Numbered from the stretch's first letter, positions 33,127 to 42,327 are shown. The stretch: DNA of 64,000 bases from Streptomyces aurantiogriseus (GCF_014649375.1 NZ_BMSX01000007.1:124001-188000), one strand, 5' to 3'. Numbers and translations: made by a program. Notes: generated by a model not told the origin, from the letters alone.

Positions 33127-34495
33127 GCAGCTGCTCGACCCGACCACCCTCGGCGATCTGCTGAGGGTGGCTGCGGCGTCCGACTACACCCGCTGGGAAG
33201 ACCAGATCCGCCGCACCGGCGGCTGCTCCGACCCCATCCACCTCACCGGCTGGACCCTCACCAAGGACAAGACCACCGGCGAGACCCTGCACCACTACTC
33301 CACCGAACACGAGCCCGGCGGACGCCTGCGCCTTGCCTGCGGCAACCGGCGCGCCTCCCGCTGCCCCTCCTGCGCGTGGACGTACGCGGGCGACACCTAC
33401 CACCTCATCCGCGCAGGTCTCGCCGGAGACGACCGCCGCGACATCCCCGCCACCGTTCGCGACCACCCCCGCGTCTTCGCCACCCTCACCGCCCCCTCCT
33501 TCGGCCGCGTCCACAACCGCCCCGACCATGGCGCCTGCCGCTGCGGCACCCGCCACCCTGCCGACGACCCCGCCCTGGGCACCGCCCTCGACCCGGTCAT
33601 CTACGACTACGCGGGCGCGGTGCTGTTCAACAACCACGCCGGGCAGCTCTGGCAGCGCTTCACCAACCGTCTCCGGCGTGAGATCGCCGCCCGCGCCGAC
33701 CTGTCCCAGCGAGAGCTGAAGGAAGCCGCCCGCCTGTCCTACGGCAAGGTCGCCGAGTTCCAGAAGCGCGGCGCCCTGCACTTCCACGCCGTGATCCGCA
33801 TCGACGGCCCCGACGGACCGGCCACCCCGCCCCCAGCCTGGGCAACGGCCGACCTCCTCACCGACGCCATCCAGGCCGCCGCCGCCCACTCCTACACCTC
33901 AGTCTCCGTCCCGGCCGCCAAGGACCAGCCCGCCCGGACCTTCCGCTGGGGCACCCAGCTCGACGTCCGCCCGGTCAAGGCCTTCGGGGACGGCTCCGAC
34001 ATCACCGAACAGGCCGTCGCCGCCTACGTCGCCAAGTACGCCACCAAAGCCGCCGAGACCACCGGCACCCTGGACCGCCGCATCGGCGAACTCTCCGAAC
34101 TCGACCGCCACCACGTGCCCGACCACACCCGCCGCCTCATCAAGGCCTGCAAGGAACTCGACCCCCTCTACCCGGACCGGCGCCTGTGGGCCTGGGCTCA
34201 CATGCTCGGTTTCCGGGGCCACTTCTCCTCCAAGTCGCGCCGCTACTCCACCACCCTCGGCGAACTCCGCCAGGCCCGCGCCGACTTCCGGGCCGCACAG
34301 GAACACGCCGCCCTCGGCCTCGAGGACCAGGAGCCGGACACCGTCCTCGTCCTGGCCGACTGGCAGTACGCCGGACACGGCCACACCCCCGGCGAATCCG
34401 CCCTCGCCGCCACCATCGCCCGCGACCTCCAACTCAACCGCGAAACCGCCCGCGAAGCCCTACGCGACCAGCTCGCCTGCGAAAGGGAGTGCTGA
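33119..34495 (+). CDS. RepSA-like rolling-circle replication initiator
   Basis: The 458-residue protein is close in length to pSAM2 RepSA. N-terminal Cys pairs are visible in RLACGNRRASRCPSCAWTY, and near residue 220 is GALHFHAVIRI, a two-His metal motif typical of HUH-type initiators. A candidate nicking Tyr lies in VAAYVAKYATKA. Such proteins nick the double-strand origin to start rolling-circle replication after excision. GTG 33119 is 6 bases after GGGAGG; the open frame extends far upstream but that is other-frame GGDEF sequence. It lies in a rep-xis-int set. Confidence 0.88.
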   Translation: MPEQLLDPTTLGDLLRVAAASDYTRWEDQIRRTGGCSDPIHLTGWTLTKDKTTGETLHHYSTEHEPGGRLRLACGNRRASRCPSCAWTYAGDTYHLIRAGLAGDDRRDIPATVRDHPRVFATLTAPSFGRVHNRPDHGACRCGTRHPADDPALGTALDPVIYDYAGAVLFNNHAGQLWQRFTNRLRREIAARADLSQRELKEAARLSYGKVAEFQKRGALHFHAVIRIDGPDGPATPPPAWATADLLTDAIQAAAAHSYTSVSVPAAKDQPARTFRWGTQLDVRPVKAFGDGSDITEQAVAAYVAKYATKAAETTGTLDRRIGELSELDRHHVPDHTRRLIKACKELDPLYPDRRLWAWAHMLGFRGHFSSKSRRYSTTLGELRQARADFRAAQEHAALGLEDQEPDTVLVLADWQYAGHGHTPGESALAATIARDLQLNRETAREALRDQLACEREC

Positions 34496-34497
34496 CC

Positions 34498-34695
34498 ATG
34501 GCCTCACAGCTGCCCAACCGCTTCCTGACGCCTGAGGACCTGGTCGAGATGTTCGAGCTTCCCAGCGTCGAGACCGTCTACCAGTGGCGGCGCAAGCGCA
34601 CCGGCCCCCGCGGCTTCCGAGTCGGCCGGCACCTTCGCTTCGACCCGAGCGACATACGGGCCTGGGTGGATTCGCAGCTTGGGGAGGCTGCCTGA
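34498..34695 (+). CDS. xis: Excisionase (Xis, HTH_17/MerR-like)
   Basis: The 65-residue winged-helix protein has TPEDLVEMFELPSVETVYQW as its HTH and GPRGFRVGRHLRFDPSDIRAW as the wing. That is the classical AICE Xis. It works with Int to excise the element. The start is 3 bp after the rep stop and its stop overlaps the int start by one base (TGATG), so rep-xis-int form a coupled unit as in pSAM2. Confidence 0.88.
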   Translation: MASQLPNRFLTPEDLVEMFELPSVETVYQWRRKRTGPRGFRVGRHLRFDPSDIRAWVDSQLGEAA

Positions 34696-35930
34696 TGGCT
34701 GGGCACATCCAAGACCGCTGGTACAAGAGCGTTCCCGGCCCAGACGGCAAGCCGGTGAAGGTCAAGAGCGACCGCTACGGCAATGGTCTCCGCTACCGAG
34801 CCCGGTACGTCGGTCCCGATGGCACCGAGAAGAGCCGATCCTTCCCAGACCGTCAGAAGCGGCGGGCGGAAGAGTGGTTGGCCGAGACTGCTGCCGACAT
34901 GTCCCGTGGTCAGTACGTCGACCCCAGGGCCGCCCGAACGACCTTCCAGCAGTACGCGGAACGCTGGCTCGCCGGGCTGACGACCGACCTGAACACACGC
35001 ATCGGAGCGGAGACCCGCCTTCGGCTGCACGCCTTCCCTCGCATCGGGGCGCGTCCGCTTGGGTCCTTCCGTCCGGTCCACATCCGTGAGTTCGTGCGCG
35101 ACCTGGAGAACGACTCGATCGGCGGCACCTACGCCCGCAACATCTACGCCAACGTCCGCGCGGTGCTCTCGGCCGCCGTGGATGACGGCCACCTCGCCCG
35201 GAACCCGTGCTCGGCTGCGTCGGTCCGCCCGCCCGCCGCCTCCTCCGCCCGAGTCGTGCCCTGGCTCCCCTCCCAGGTGCGTGCGGTCCGCGATGCCCTG
35301 CCCGAGCGCTACCAAGCCATGGTCGATGTCGGCAGCGGCTGCGGTCTCCGACAGGGCGAGATCATCGGTCTGGCCGAAGACACCTTGCAGCTCGGCAGCG
35401 ACACCCTTCGGGTCACCACTCAGGTCAAGCTGATCCGGGGCGTCGCCGTCTTCGCTCCTCCCAAAGGCAACAAGGAACGGGACGTACCGCTGCCGTCCTC
35501 GGTTGCCTCCGCCCTGCGGCGGCACATGAAGAGTCACCCGCCCGTGGCCATCAAGCTGCCGTGGATCCGACCGGATGGCCCGCTCACCGAGCGGCGCCTG
35601 ATCTTCACCAACACAGCCGACGGGATCGTCTGGCGAAGCAACTTCAACGTCCAGGAGTGGAAGCCCGCCCTTGCGGCCGCCGGCCTCATCCCGACACCCG
35701 AACCCGGCAAGCCGTACGCATCCGCCCGGCAGCATGGAATGCACGCGCTTCGCCACTTCTACGCCTCGGTCCTCCTGGACGCGGGCGAGAGCATCAAGGC
35801 CGTGAGCGAATACCTCGGGCACTCCGATCCGGCGATGACGCTGCGGGTGTACGCCCACCTGATGCCCACCAGCAGCGAACGAGCCCGCCGGGCCCTGGAC
35901 GGCGTCTTCGGCACGGCCCAGGAGCCCTGA
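34695..35930 (+). CDS. int: Tyrosine site-specific integrase
   Basis: The protein of 411 residues is a lambda-type tyrosine recombinase. It has an arm-binding N-terminus, a SAM-like core-binding domain (TFQQYAERWLAGL...), and a catalytic domain with Arg in GCGLRQGEII near residue 217, HALRHFYAS near 350, GHSD and the nucleophile Tyr in LRVYAHLM near 385. It lies beside attR, the standard AICE arrangement. The target is the 5' end of rlmN rather than a tRNA gene. ATG 34695 overlaps the xis stop. Confidence 0.93.
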   Translation: MAGHIQDRWYKSVPGPDGKPVKVKSDRYGNGLRYRARYVGPDGTEKSRSFPDRQKRRAEEWLAETAADMSRGQYVDPRAARTTFQQYAERWLAGLTTDLNTRIGAETRLRLHAFPRIGARPLGSFRPVHIREFVRDLENDSIGGTYARNIYANVRAVLSAAVDDGHLARNPCSAASVRPPAASSARVVPWLPSQVRAVRDALPERYQAMVDVGSGCGLRQGEIIGLAEDTLQLGSDTLRVTTQVKLIRGVAVFAPPKGNKERDVPLPSSVASALRRHMKSHPPVAIKLPWIRPDGPLTERRLIFTNTADGIVWRSNFNVQEWKPALAAAGLIPTPEPGKPYASARQHGMHALRHFYASVLLDAGESIKAVSEYLGHSDPAMTLRVYAHLMPTSSERARRALDGVFGTAQEP

Positions 35931-35949
35931 CGGCCCAGAGACGGCCCAG
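35929..35949. promoter_or_regulatory. Right arm-type integrase site candidate
   Basis: The pair GACGGCCCAG at 35929-35938 and 35940-35949 matches the pair at 24638-24658 except for the single base between them. The first copy includes the last two bases of the int stop codon. A partial third copy, ACGGCCCAG, lies at 35913-35921. Confidence 0.65.
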
Positions 35950-35961
35950 CGGGCACAAGAC

Positions 35962-35998
35962 AGCCCCCTACTGGCGACAACATCGCTGGTGGGGGGCT
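35962..35998 (+). terminator. Terminator after int
   Basis: AGCCCC and GGGGCT close a hairpin enclosing TACTGGCGACAACATCGCTGGT, followed by TCTTCG. It lies 30 bp after the int stop and would protect the host side of the junction from int transcription. Confidence 0.65.
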
Positions 35999-36039
35999 TC
36001 TTCGTGCCCGGAGTACATCAGTTCTCCGGGCTTAGGCAT
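35968..36039 (-). pseudogene. Displaced rlmN start: 23-codon truncated ORF
   Basis: ATG 36039, in the right attachment repeat, reads MPKPGEL, the native first seven codons of rlmN, then continues into element DNA as MYSGHEEAP and stops at 35968. It shows where rlmN originally began, 24 bp after the SRPBCC gene stop. It is a remnant created by integration, not a gene. Confidence 0.75.
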
Positions 36040-36061
36040 AGCCTTTCAAGTGTCGCAGATC
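36020..36061. other. Right attachment repeat
   Basis: This copy of the 42-bp repeat lies 90 bp after the int stop and 2 bp before the stop codon of the SRPBCC gene. It differs from the left copy at four positions. Together the two mark the ends of the element. Confidence 0.85.
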
Positions 36062-36063
36062 GT

Positions 36064-36528
36064 TTAGGGTGCCCCGATGCCGCCGCCCTGTTGCTCCAGG
36101 CGCTCCTTCAGCATCTGCTCGTTGCGCGGCAGTTCCTTGCGGGTCTGGGGCTTGACGACGAGGGGCACGAGGACCTTGCCGAGGCCGTGGCCCTCGAAGT
36201 CGAGTTCCAGCGTCACGCGGGAGCGGCGGCCGTCGTCGAGCGGGTCGATCTCACCGTGGACATGGCCGCGCACCGGGCCGTCGATGCCCTGCATGCCCCA
36301 GGCGTGCGGAGGGTCGCACTCGGTGATCTCCATGGTCATCGGTATCTCACGGCTGCCGACGTGGCGGGTGACCCGGACCCGGGAGCCGACACCGATCGGC
36401 CCTTCGTCGAGCCGCTCGGCCGAGACCGCGCTCGCCTGCCATTCGGGCAGGTGAGAGGGTTCGATGACGTACGTCCAGACCTCGTCGGGGGTGCAGTCGA
36501 CGTCGATCGTTTCACGGAAGTCGGACAT
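36064..36528 (-). CDS. SRPBCC/polyketide-cyclase-like protein
   Basis: The 154-residue protein has the START-like fold pattern: FRETIDVDCTPDEVWTYVIEP at the N-terminus, SRVRVTRHVG, and a C-terminal helix after VTLELDFEGHGLG. These proteins bind hydrophobic ligands in a deep cavity; ligand and role are unknown. ATG 36528 was chosen from the domain start. Before integration the gene would have been 24 bp upstream of rlmN in the same direction, so the two probably formed one transcription unit that the element has broken. Confidence 0.8.
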   Translation of the reverse strand: MSDFRETIDVDCTPDEVWTYVIEPSHLPEWQASAVSAERLDEGPIGVGSRVRVTRHVGSREIPMTMEITECDPPHAWGMQGIDGPVRGHVHGEIDPLDDGRRSRVTLELDFEGHGLGKVLVPLVVKPQTRKELPRNEQMLKERLEQQGGGIGAP

Positions 36529-36622
36529 GATGCCCGCCCCCTTCCAGGAGATCCCCCCTGTAAGAGGTTGCAGCAGAATCGTCCCACTGGTCCGCCCGGG
36601 AGACCAACCGTGCCCACGACAA

Positions 36623-36654
36623 CGGGCCCCCGTCCCGAAAGGGACGGAGGCCCG
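36623..36654. terminator. Strong hairpin between cdsA and SRPBCC gene
   Basis: CGGGCCCCCGTCCC and GGGACGGAGGCCCG pair (one mismatch) around GAAA. It terminates the cdsA-side operon read leftward, so the SRPBCC gene needs its own promoter. Confidence 0.75.
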
Positions 36655-36689
36655 CTCAAGCCGCATACGTGCTGGTCAGCCGGTGCTGG

Positions 36690-37871
36690 TCAGCCGGATC
36701 CCACGAAAAGGACGAACAGAAGCCACACCACGGGAGCGGTAGGCAGCAGCGAGTCCAGCCGGTCCATGATGCCCCCATGGCCGGGGAGCAGGGTGCCCAT
36801 GTCCTTGATGCCCAGGTCGCGCTTGATCATGGACTCGCCGAGGTCGCCGAGCGTGGCGCTGGCCGCGACCGCCAGGCCGAGCAGCAGGCCCTGCCACCAG
36901 GTGCCGTCGTCGATCAGGAACTGCATGCACAGCGCGCCCACGACCATCGCGAACGACACCGCCCCGAGCAGGCCCTCGCGGGTCTTGCCGGGGCTGATGC
37001 GCGGGGCGAGCTTGCGCTTGCCGAAGCGCCAGCCGACGGCGTACGCACCGGTGTCGCTGACGACCGTCAGGAGCAGGAACGTCAGTACGCGCTGCGCTCC
37101 GTCGTCGGCCGTGAGCATCATGGCGACGAAGGTGGCCAGGAACGGGACGTAGAAGGCCGCGAAGAGACCGGCCGTGACGTCCTTGAGGTAGCCCTCCGGC
37201 GGTTCCGTCATCCGCCAGACCAGGACGGCCAGCGCGGTCAGGGCCATGGCGACCCACGCGCCCTCGGCGCCCCGGACGTACCCGGCGACGACCATCGCCG
37301 CGCCGCCGAGCGCGAGCGGCACGAGCGGCGCCTTGATGCTCTTGCGCTCCTGCAGCCGGCTGGTCAGCTCCCACAGGCCCACGACGACGGCGATCGCTAT
37401 GACGCCGACGAACACGGCCTTGACGACGAACAGCGAGGCGACGATCACCGCACCGAGCCCGACCCCGACTCCTATGGCCGCGCCCAGGTCACGGCCCGCG
37501 CTCTTCTTCTGCGGTGCGGGAGCCGGCTGTGAGGCGTCGGGCATGGGATCCGGATTCTGCGGCACCGCCGCATGGGGCTGCGCCGACGGGGTCTCGTCGC
37601 GGTACATCTCGTGCGGGGACGTCCCGCCGTGGAACGTCTCGTCTCGGAACAGGGGGCCGCCCGGCCGAGCGGCCCCCCGGTCGTCATCCTGGTTTCCGCC
37701 GGGAGCGGGTACGTCGGGGACGATGGGCATGGGGCGAGTCTGCTGCGCCTCAGGCGCATCGTACGCGGGACCCGCCGGGGCAACCCCCTGGGCGGGTCCC
37801 CGGTCGGTGGGGCCCCAGTACCCGGCCTGAGAACCGGCATGCGGCGGAGCGCCCCAGGAAGAGTCGTTCAT
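36690..37871 (-). CDS. cdsA: Phosphatidate cytidylyltransferase
   Basis: This 393-residue integral membrane enzyme makes CDP-diacylglycerol from CTP and phosphatidate, the branch point for all phospholipids. A hydrophilic Pro/Gln-rich N-terminal extension of about 130 residues (typical of Streptomyces) precedes about eight membrane segments. The CdsA signature is visible near the C-terminus: GDLGESMIKRDLGIKDMG followed by LLPGHGGIMDRLDSLL. Its start overlaps the frr stop by one base (TGATG). A 14-bp tandem duplication (GTGCTGGTCAGCCG) covers the stop codon at 36669-36696. Confidence 0.93.
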   Translation of the reverse strand: MNDSSWGAPPHAGSQAGYWGPTDRGPAQGVAPAGPAYDAPEAQQTRPMPIVPDVPAPGGNQDDDRGAARPGGPLFRDETFHGGTSPHEMYRDETPSAQPHAAVPQNPDPMPDASQPAPAPQKKSAGRDLGAAIGVGVGLGAVIVASLFVVKAVFVGVIAIAVVVGLWELTSRLQERKSIKAPLVPLALGGAAMVVAGYVRGAEGAWVAMALTALAVLVWRMTEPPEGYLKDVTAGLFAAFYVPFLATFVAMMLTADDGAQRVLTFLLLTVVSDTGAYAVGWRFGKRKLAPRISPGKTREGLLGAVSFAMVVGALCMQFLIDDGTWWQGLLLGLAVAASATLGDLGESMIKRDLGIKDMGTLLPGHGGIMDRLDSLLPTAPVVWLLFVLFVGSG

Positions 37872-38431
37872 CAGACCTCGAGCAGCTCCGCTTCCTTGTG
37901 CTTCAGGAGCTCGTCCACCTGGGCGACGTACTTCGCGGTGGTGTCGTCGAGCTCCTTCTCCGCACGGCGGCCCTCGTCCTCGCCGACCTCGCCGTCCTTG
38001 ACGAGCTTGTCGATCGCGTCCTTGGCCTTGCGGCGGACGGAGCGGATGGACACCTTGGCGTCCTCGCCCTTGCCCTTGGCGACCTTGATGTACTCGCGGC
38101 GGCGCTCCTCGGTGAGCTCGGGGAACACCACCCGGATGATGTTGCCGTCGTTGCTGGGGTTGACGCCCAGGTCGGAGTCGCGGATCGCCTGCTCGATGTT
38201 GCGCAGCGCGCTCTTGTCGAACGGGGTCACGACCGCCATGCGCGGCTCCGGCACGGAGAACGAAGCCAGCTGGTTGATCGGCGTCGGCGCGCCGTAGTAG
38301 TCGGCCACGATCTTGTTGAACATCGCCGGGTGCGCACGGCCGGTGCGGATCGCGGCGAAGTCCTCCTTGGCGACCACGACGGCCTTCTCCATCTTCTCCT
38401 CGGCCTCGAGGAGGGTCTCTTCGATCACCAC
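37871..38431 (-). CDS. frr: Ribosome recycling factor
   Basis: The 186-residue protein releases ribosomes from mRNA with EF-G after termination. Signatures include [43 protein letters not shown] and the C-terminal helix with [11 protein letters not shown]. The start is the double GTG at 38431-38426; there is no ATG. It is in the pyrH-frr-cdsA order shared by most bacteria and overlaps cdsA. Confidence 0.96.
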   Translation of the reverse strand: MVIEETLLEAEEKMEKAVVVAKEDFAAIRTGRAHPAMFNKIVADYYGAPTPINQLASFSVPEPRMAVVTPFDKSALRNIEQAIRDSDLGVNPSNDGNIIRVVFPELTEERRREYIKVAKGKGEDAKVSIRSVRRKAKDAIDKLVKDGEVGEDEGRRAEKELDDTTAKYVAQVDELLKHKEAELLEV

Positions 38432-38622
38432 TTGCTCCTGCGTGTCTTGAGTAGGCCCGGCTGCGGTTCCTTGCGGGGGCGGCGGCCGGCTGCGTCGCGT
38501 CTTCTTCCTGCACGGTTCCCGACCGGCAGGACATTGTCCATCCCCCGACCAGGGTCCGTCCCCCGGTCAGGTCTTGTCGTGCGAACCCGGGTTTTCACCG
38601 GTCGAACCGGGGGTGTCGCCGG

Positions 38623-39381
38623 TCAGGCCCGGCTGCCTTCGTCACCCACAAGCGTGCCGATCTTCTCACCCTTGACGGCCCGCGCGATATTGCCCTCGGC
38701 CAGAAGCTCGAAGACGAGGATCGGGAGCTTGTTGTCGCGGCACAGCGTGATCGCGGTGGCGTCGGCGACCTTCAGCTCGCGGGTGATGACCTCGCCGTAG
38801 CCGAGCGAGTCGAACTTGACCGCCTCCGGGTTGGTCTTGGGGTCGGAGTCGTAGACGCCGTCCACACCGTTCTTGCCCATCAGCAGCGCCTCGGCGTCGA
38901 TCTCCAGGGCGCGCTGCGCGGCGGTCGTGTCGGTGGAGAAGTACGGCATGCCCATACCGGCGCCGAAGATGACCACGCGGCCCTTCTCCAGGTGGCGCAC
39001 GGCGCGCAGCGGGATGTACGGCTCGGCGACCTGCCCCATGGTGATGGCGGTCTGGACCCGGCTGTCGATGCCCTCCTTCTCCAGGAAGTCCTGGAGGGCG
39101 AGGCAGTTCATCACGGTGCCGAGCATGCCCATGTAGTCCGAGCGGGCCCGGTCCATGCCGCGTACCTGGAGTTCGGCGCCGCGGAAGAAGTTGCCGCCGC
39201 CGATGACGACCGCGATCTGCGCCCCGTCACGCACGACGGCCGCGATCTCACGGGCGATCTTGTGCACCACGTCGGGGTCCACGCCCAGGCCCCCACCGCC
39301 GGAGAATGCCTCTCCGGACAGCTTCAGCAGGAACCGGCCGCGTACTTTGCCGTCGTCGCTCTTCTGGGCCTTGGTGGTCAT
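38623..39381 (-). CDS. pyrH: UMP kinase
   Basis: The 252-residue hexameric amino-acid-kinase-fold enzyme phosphorylates UMP to UDP. Motifs: [40 protein letters not shown] and [15 protein letters not shown] 39381 follows GGCGGGATC. It is separated from tsf by a strong hairpin at 39421, so part of its expression may come from readthrough. Confidence 0.95.
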   Translation of the reverse strand: MTTKAQKSDDGKVRGRFLLKLSGEAFSGGGGLGVDPDVVHKIAREIAAVVRDGAQIAVVIGGGNFFRGAELQVRGMDRARSDYMGMLGTVMNCLALQDFLEKEGIDSRVQTAITMGQVAEPYIPLRAVRHLEKGRVVIFGAGMGMPYFSTDTTAAQRALEIDAEALLMGKNGVDGVYDSDPKTNPEAVKFDSLGYGEVITRELKVADATAITLCRDNKLPILVFELLAEGNIARAVKGEKIGTLVGDEGSRA

Positions 39382-39420
39382 GGGAGATCCCGCCTCTTTC
39401 ACGTGGTGCACATGCGAAGA

Positions 39421-39470
39421 AGGCCATTGCCGGTGGGGTGTCGTTCGCATCCCATGCGCGGCAATGGCCT
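39421..39470 (-). terminator. Perfect 12-bp stem between tsf and pyrH
   Basis: AGGCCATTGCCG and its exact complement CGGCAATGGCCT enclose a 26-base loop. In the minus-strand transcript it lies after tsf and may act as a partial terminator or processing site between the translation and nucleotide genes. Confidence 0.65.
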
Positions 39471-39570
39471 CCTCGTCAGATCTGCTGTCGTCCGTCACAC
39501 GTCCAGTGACGATGTATCCGGACGACTGCTGCCGACCCTATCGGGGCCGGGCGTCCGTCGCGGTACGGAC

Positions 39571-40407
39571 TCAGATGCCGACCTTGATGCGCGTGAAGCG
39601 CTTCAGGGTGACACCGGCCTCGTCCAGGATCTTCTGGACCGACTTCTTGTTGTCGAGCGCGTACGGCTGGCCGAGCAGCGTGGCGTCCTTGAAGAAGCCG
39701 TTGAGACGACCCTCGACGATCTTGGCGATCGCGGCCTCGGGCTTGCCCTCGGCGCGGGTGGTCTCCTCGGCGATGCGGCGCTCGGACTCGACGACCTCGG
39801 CCGGCACGTCCTCCTTGGAGAGGTACTTCGGCGCGAAGGCGGCGATGTGCTGAGCGACGCCCTTGGCGACCTCGGTGTTCGGCTTGTCGAGCTCGACGAG
39901 GACACCGATCTGCGGCGGCAGGTCGGGCATCGTGCGGTGCATGTAGGCGAGCACGAAGCCGTCGGCGAACTGCGCGAAGCGGTCCAGGACGATCTTCTCG
40001 CCCAGGTTGGCGTTGGCCTCGTCCACGAACGCCTGGACGGTCTTGCCGGGCTCGATCTCGGAGGCGAGCAGGGCCTCGAGGTCGGCCGGGGAGGTCTTGG
40101 CGACGTGCTCGGCGATGGTCTTGGCCACGGCCTGGAACTTGTCACCCTTGGCGACGAAGTCCGTCTCGCACTTCAGCTCGACGAGGACGCCGGAGGAGTT
40201 GTCGTCGGCGATGATCGAGACGACGGCACCGTTCTCGGCGGAGCGGCCCTCGCGCTTGGCGACGCCCTTCTGGCCCTTGATACGGAGCGCCTCGACGGCC
40301 TTGTCGACGTCACCTTCGGCCTCGTCCAGGGCCTTCTTGCAGTCCATCATGCCGGCGCCGGTGAGCTCGCGGAGCTTCTTGACGTCGGCGGCGGTGTAGT
40401 TCGCCAT
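39571..40407 (-). CDS. tsf: Elongation factor Ts
   Basis: The 278-residue factor exchanges GDP for GTP on EF-Tu. The N-terminal UBA-like domain ([21 protein letters not shown]) and the signature [10 protein letters not shown] with [16 protein letters not shown] are clear. ATG 40407 is preceded by GAAAGAC. It comes after rpsB with a hairpin in between. Confidence 0.96.
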   Translation of the reverse strand: MANYTAADVKKLRELTGAGMMDCKKALDEAEGDVDKAVEALRIKGQKGVAKREGRSAENGAVVSIIADDNSSGVLVELKCETDFVAKGDKFQAVAKTIAEHVAKTSPADLEALLASEIEPGKTVQAFVDEANANLGEKIVLDRFAQFADGFVLAYMHRTMPDLPPQIGVLVELDKPNTEVAKGVAQHIAAFAPKYLSKEDVPAEVVESERRIAEETTRAEGKPEAAIAKIVEGRLNGFFKDATLLGQPYALDNKKSVQKILDEAGVTLKRFTRIKVGI

Positions 40408-40511
40408 GAGTCTGTGAGTCTTTCTCGAAGTCTGGGAGATCGGAGATCCGGGGTCTGCGGTCTACTTGTAGAGGTGGATCCGTGTAGATCGCTGACTCAC
40501 CGCTGACCTAC

Positions 40512-40559
40512 GGGTGAACGGCGGGAGCGGACTTCATGCCGGCGCTCCCGCCGTCACCC
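40512..40559 (-). terminator. Attenuator hairpin between rpsB and tsf
   Basis: GGTGAACGGCGGGAGC and GCTCCCGCCGTCACC pair across a loop of about 15 bases with one asymmetry. It sits just after the rpsB stop in the minus-strand transcript. It is likely a partial terminator setting the rpsB/tsf ratio. Confidence 0.65.
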
Positions 40560-40573
40560 ACGGACGCTGACGG

Positions 40574-41464
40574 TCAGGCCTGCTCGCCCTCGGCGGCCGG
40601 CGCCTCAGCGGGGGCCTCGGCGGCCGGCGCCTCAGCGGCGGGCGCCTCGGCAGCAGCCGGAGCCTCGGCAGCCGGGGTCTCCTCGGCCTTCTTCTCACCC
40701 TCGAGCAGGTCGCGCTCCCACTCGGCGAGCGGCTCGCCCGCGGCCTTCTCGCCCTTGCCCTCGGCGGCGACGCCGGAGCGGGCGATGAGGCCCTCGGCGA
40801 CGGCGTCGGCGATCACGCGGGTGAGCAGGGTGACGGAGCGGATCGCGTCGTCGTTGCCCGGGATCTTGTAGTCGACCTCGTCGGGGTCGCAGTTGGTGTC
40901 GAGGATGGCGACGACCGGGATGTTGAGCTTCCGGGCCTCACCGACCGCGATGTGCTCCTTCTTGGTGTCCACGATCCAGACGGCGCTGGGGACCTTGGAC
41001 ATCTCGCGGATACCGCCGAGGGTCTTCTCCAGCTTGGCCTTCTCGCGGGAGAGGACCAGGAGCTCCTTCTTGGTCAGACCCGACGCGGCGACGTCCTCGA
41101 AGTCGATCTGCTCGAGCTCCTTGAGGCGCTGCAGACGCTTGTAGACGGTGGAGAAGTTGGTGAGCATGCCGCCCAGCCAGCGCTGGTTGACGTAGGGCAT
41201 GCCGACGCGGGTGGCCTGCTCGGCGATGGCCTCCTGCGCCTGCTTCTTCGTGCCGACGAACATGACCGTGCCGCCGTGGGCGACGGTCTCCTTGACGAAC
41301 TCGTAGGCGCGGTCGATGTACGACAGCGACTGGAGCAGGTCGATGATGTAGATGCCGTTGCGCTCGGTGAAGATGAAGCGCTTCATCTTCGGGTTCCAGC
41401 GACGGGTCTGGTGACCGAAGTGGACGCCGCTCTCCAGCAGCTCCCGCATCGTGACGACGGCCAT
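40574..41464 (-). CDS. rpsB: 30S ribosomal protein S2
   Basis: The S2 domain is complete: [56 protein letters not shown] and [11 protein letters not shown]. The 296-residue protein ends with a low-complexity Ala/Pro/Glu tail (repeats of [10 protein letters not shown]) found in Streptomyces S2. ATG 41464 follows AAGGAG. The 280-bp divergent gap to 41746 holds the rpsB leader and promoter region, and no other gene. Confidence 0.96.
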   Translation of the reverse strand: MAVVTMRELLESGVHFGHQTRRWNPKMKRFIFTERNGIYIIDLLQSLSYIDRAYEFVKETVAHGGTVMFVGTKKQAQEAIAEQATRVGMPYVNQRWLGGMLTNFSTVYKRLQRLKELEQIDFEDVAASGLTKKELLVLSREKAKLEKTLGGIREMSKVPSAVWIVDTKKEHIAVGEARKLNIPVVAILDTNCDPDEVDYKIPGNDDAIRSVTLLTRVIADAVAEGLIARSGVAAEGKGEKAAGEPLAEWERDLLEGEKKAEETPAAEAPAAAEAPAAEAPAAEAPAEAPAAEGEQA

Positions 41465-41745
41465 GGCCGTTCTCCTTGAGTTTCTCGGTTGTGCCGCGGG
41501 GGCCGGACGGCTCCCGCGCCTGACGCCCGCGGTGCGCCGAGCCACGAAGGACCGAGGGGCGCAGATACCGGGAGACCGAGCGGTGTCGGCCCCGGTACCG
41601 GGGCGTGCGAAGTCGACCCGGTGACCCGGATCGCCAGAAGAAGTGTACGGGACCGGCGGGGCGGCGGGTGACGCCGCTGTCCACAACCGGGGAGTGGTCC
41701 ACAGGTCGCGGCCGTCATCCACGCAGGTGCGGGACGGTTTCCGGC

Positions 41746-42327
41746 ATGCGTGGACAGCGATACGGGGCCCTGCTGTCGGGCCTCCTCCTCATGGCGGCGG
41801 CCACCGCCGCCCGGGCGACTCCGACGCCCCCGACCCCTGCCGACCCGGCGCCACCGGCCCCGCTCCCAGCCCCGGCCATCGCCCGGACCTGGCCGGTGGG
41901 AACCCGCCCGGCGGTGGTCCGCGCCTGGGAACCCCCGGCGACGACGTACGCCCGCGGCCACCGGGGCGTGGACCTCGCGGCGCCAGCGGGCGCCCCGGTG
42001 CGCGCGGTGGCGGCCGGCCGGGTGTCGTTCGCGGGCCGGGTGGCGGGCAAGGGGGTCGTCTCGGTGGAACTGACAGGAACGGGTGAGCCACCCCTGAGAA
42101 CGACCTATGAGCCGGTACGGCCGACGGTCACCAAGGACGAGGAGGTGACCCCGGGCCAGGTGATCGGCGAAGTGGAACCGACGGGCTCCCACTGCACGGT
42201 CACGTGCGTGCACTGGGGCCTGCTGAGAGGCGGGACCTACCTGGACCCACTGTCGCTGCTCCCGCCGTGGCTCCTGCGCAGAGCCCCGTCGAGGCTGCTG
42301 CCGGTGCTGGGGGTACCGCTGCCGTAG
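41746..42327 (+). CDS. Secreted M23-family peptidase
   Basis: The predicted protein has 193 residues with a signal peptide ([23 protein letters not shown]). After a Pro-rich linker comes an M23/LytM fold: [26 protein letters not shown], then [24 protein letters not shown] with a Cys pair likely to form a disulfide. The zinc ligands H..GVDL and HxW (in place of the usual HxH) are seen, so catalysis is not certain. It is expected to act on peptidoglycan cross-links or as a LytM regulator. It is divergent from rpsB. Confidence 0.82.
   Translation: MRGQRYGALLSGLLLMAAATAARATPTPPTPADPAPPAPLPAPAIARTWPVGTRPAVVRAWEPPATTYARGHRGVDLAAPAGAPVRAVAAGRVSFAGRVAGKGVVSVELTGTGEPPLRTTYEPVRPTVTKDEEVTPGQVIGEVEPTGSHCTVTCVHWGLLRGGTYLDPLSLLPPWLLRRAPSRLLPVLGVPLP

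Larger units (their letters stand above)
24520..36061. mobile_element. AICE (pSAM2-type integrative conjugative element) in rlmN 5' end
   Basis: An 11.5-kb element is bounded by 42-bp imperfect direct repeats at 24520-24561 and 36020-36061. It encodes a tyrosine integrase, excisionase, RepSA-like initiator, FtsK-type TraB and several Spd-type spread proteins, the defining set of actinomycete integrative and conjugative elements that move double-stranded DNA through TraB and replicate by rolling circle. Chromosomal core genes lie on both sides. The left 1.4 kb has clearly lower GC than the rest. All essential modules look intact, so the element may still be mobile. Confidence 0.9.

Noticed and set aside
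38432-38622. Possible small gene in the frr-pyrH spacer
   Set aside because: No open frame with a start and ribosome site; only short GC-rich inverted stretches.
41665-41715. Two TGTCCACA-like boxes upstream of the M23 gene
   Set aside because: Imperfect and only two; no origin features or AT-rich unwinding region.
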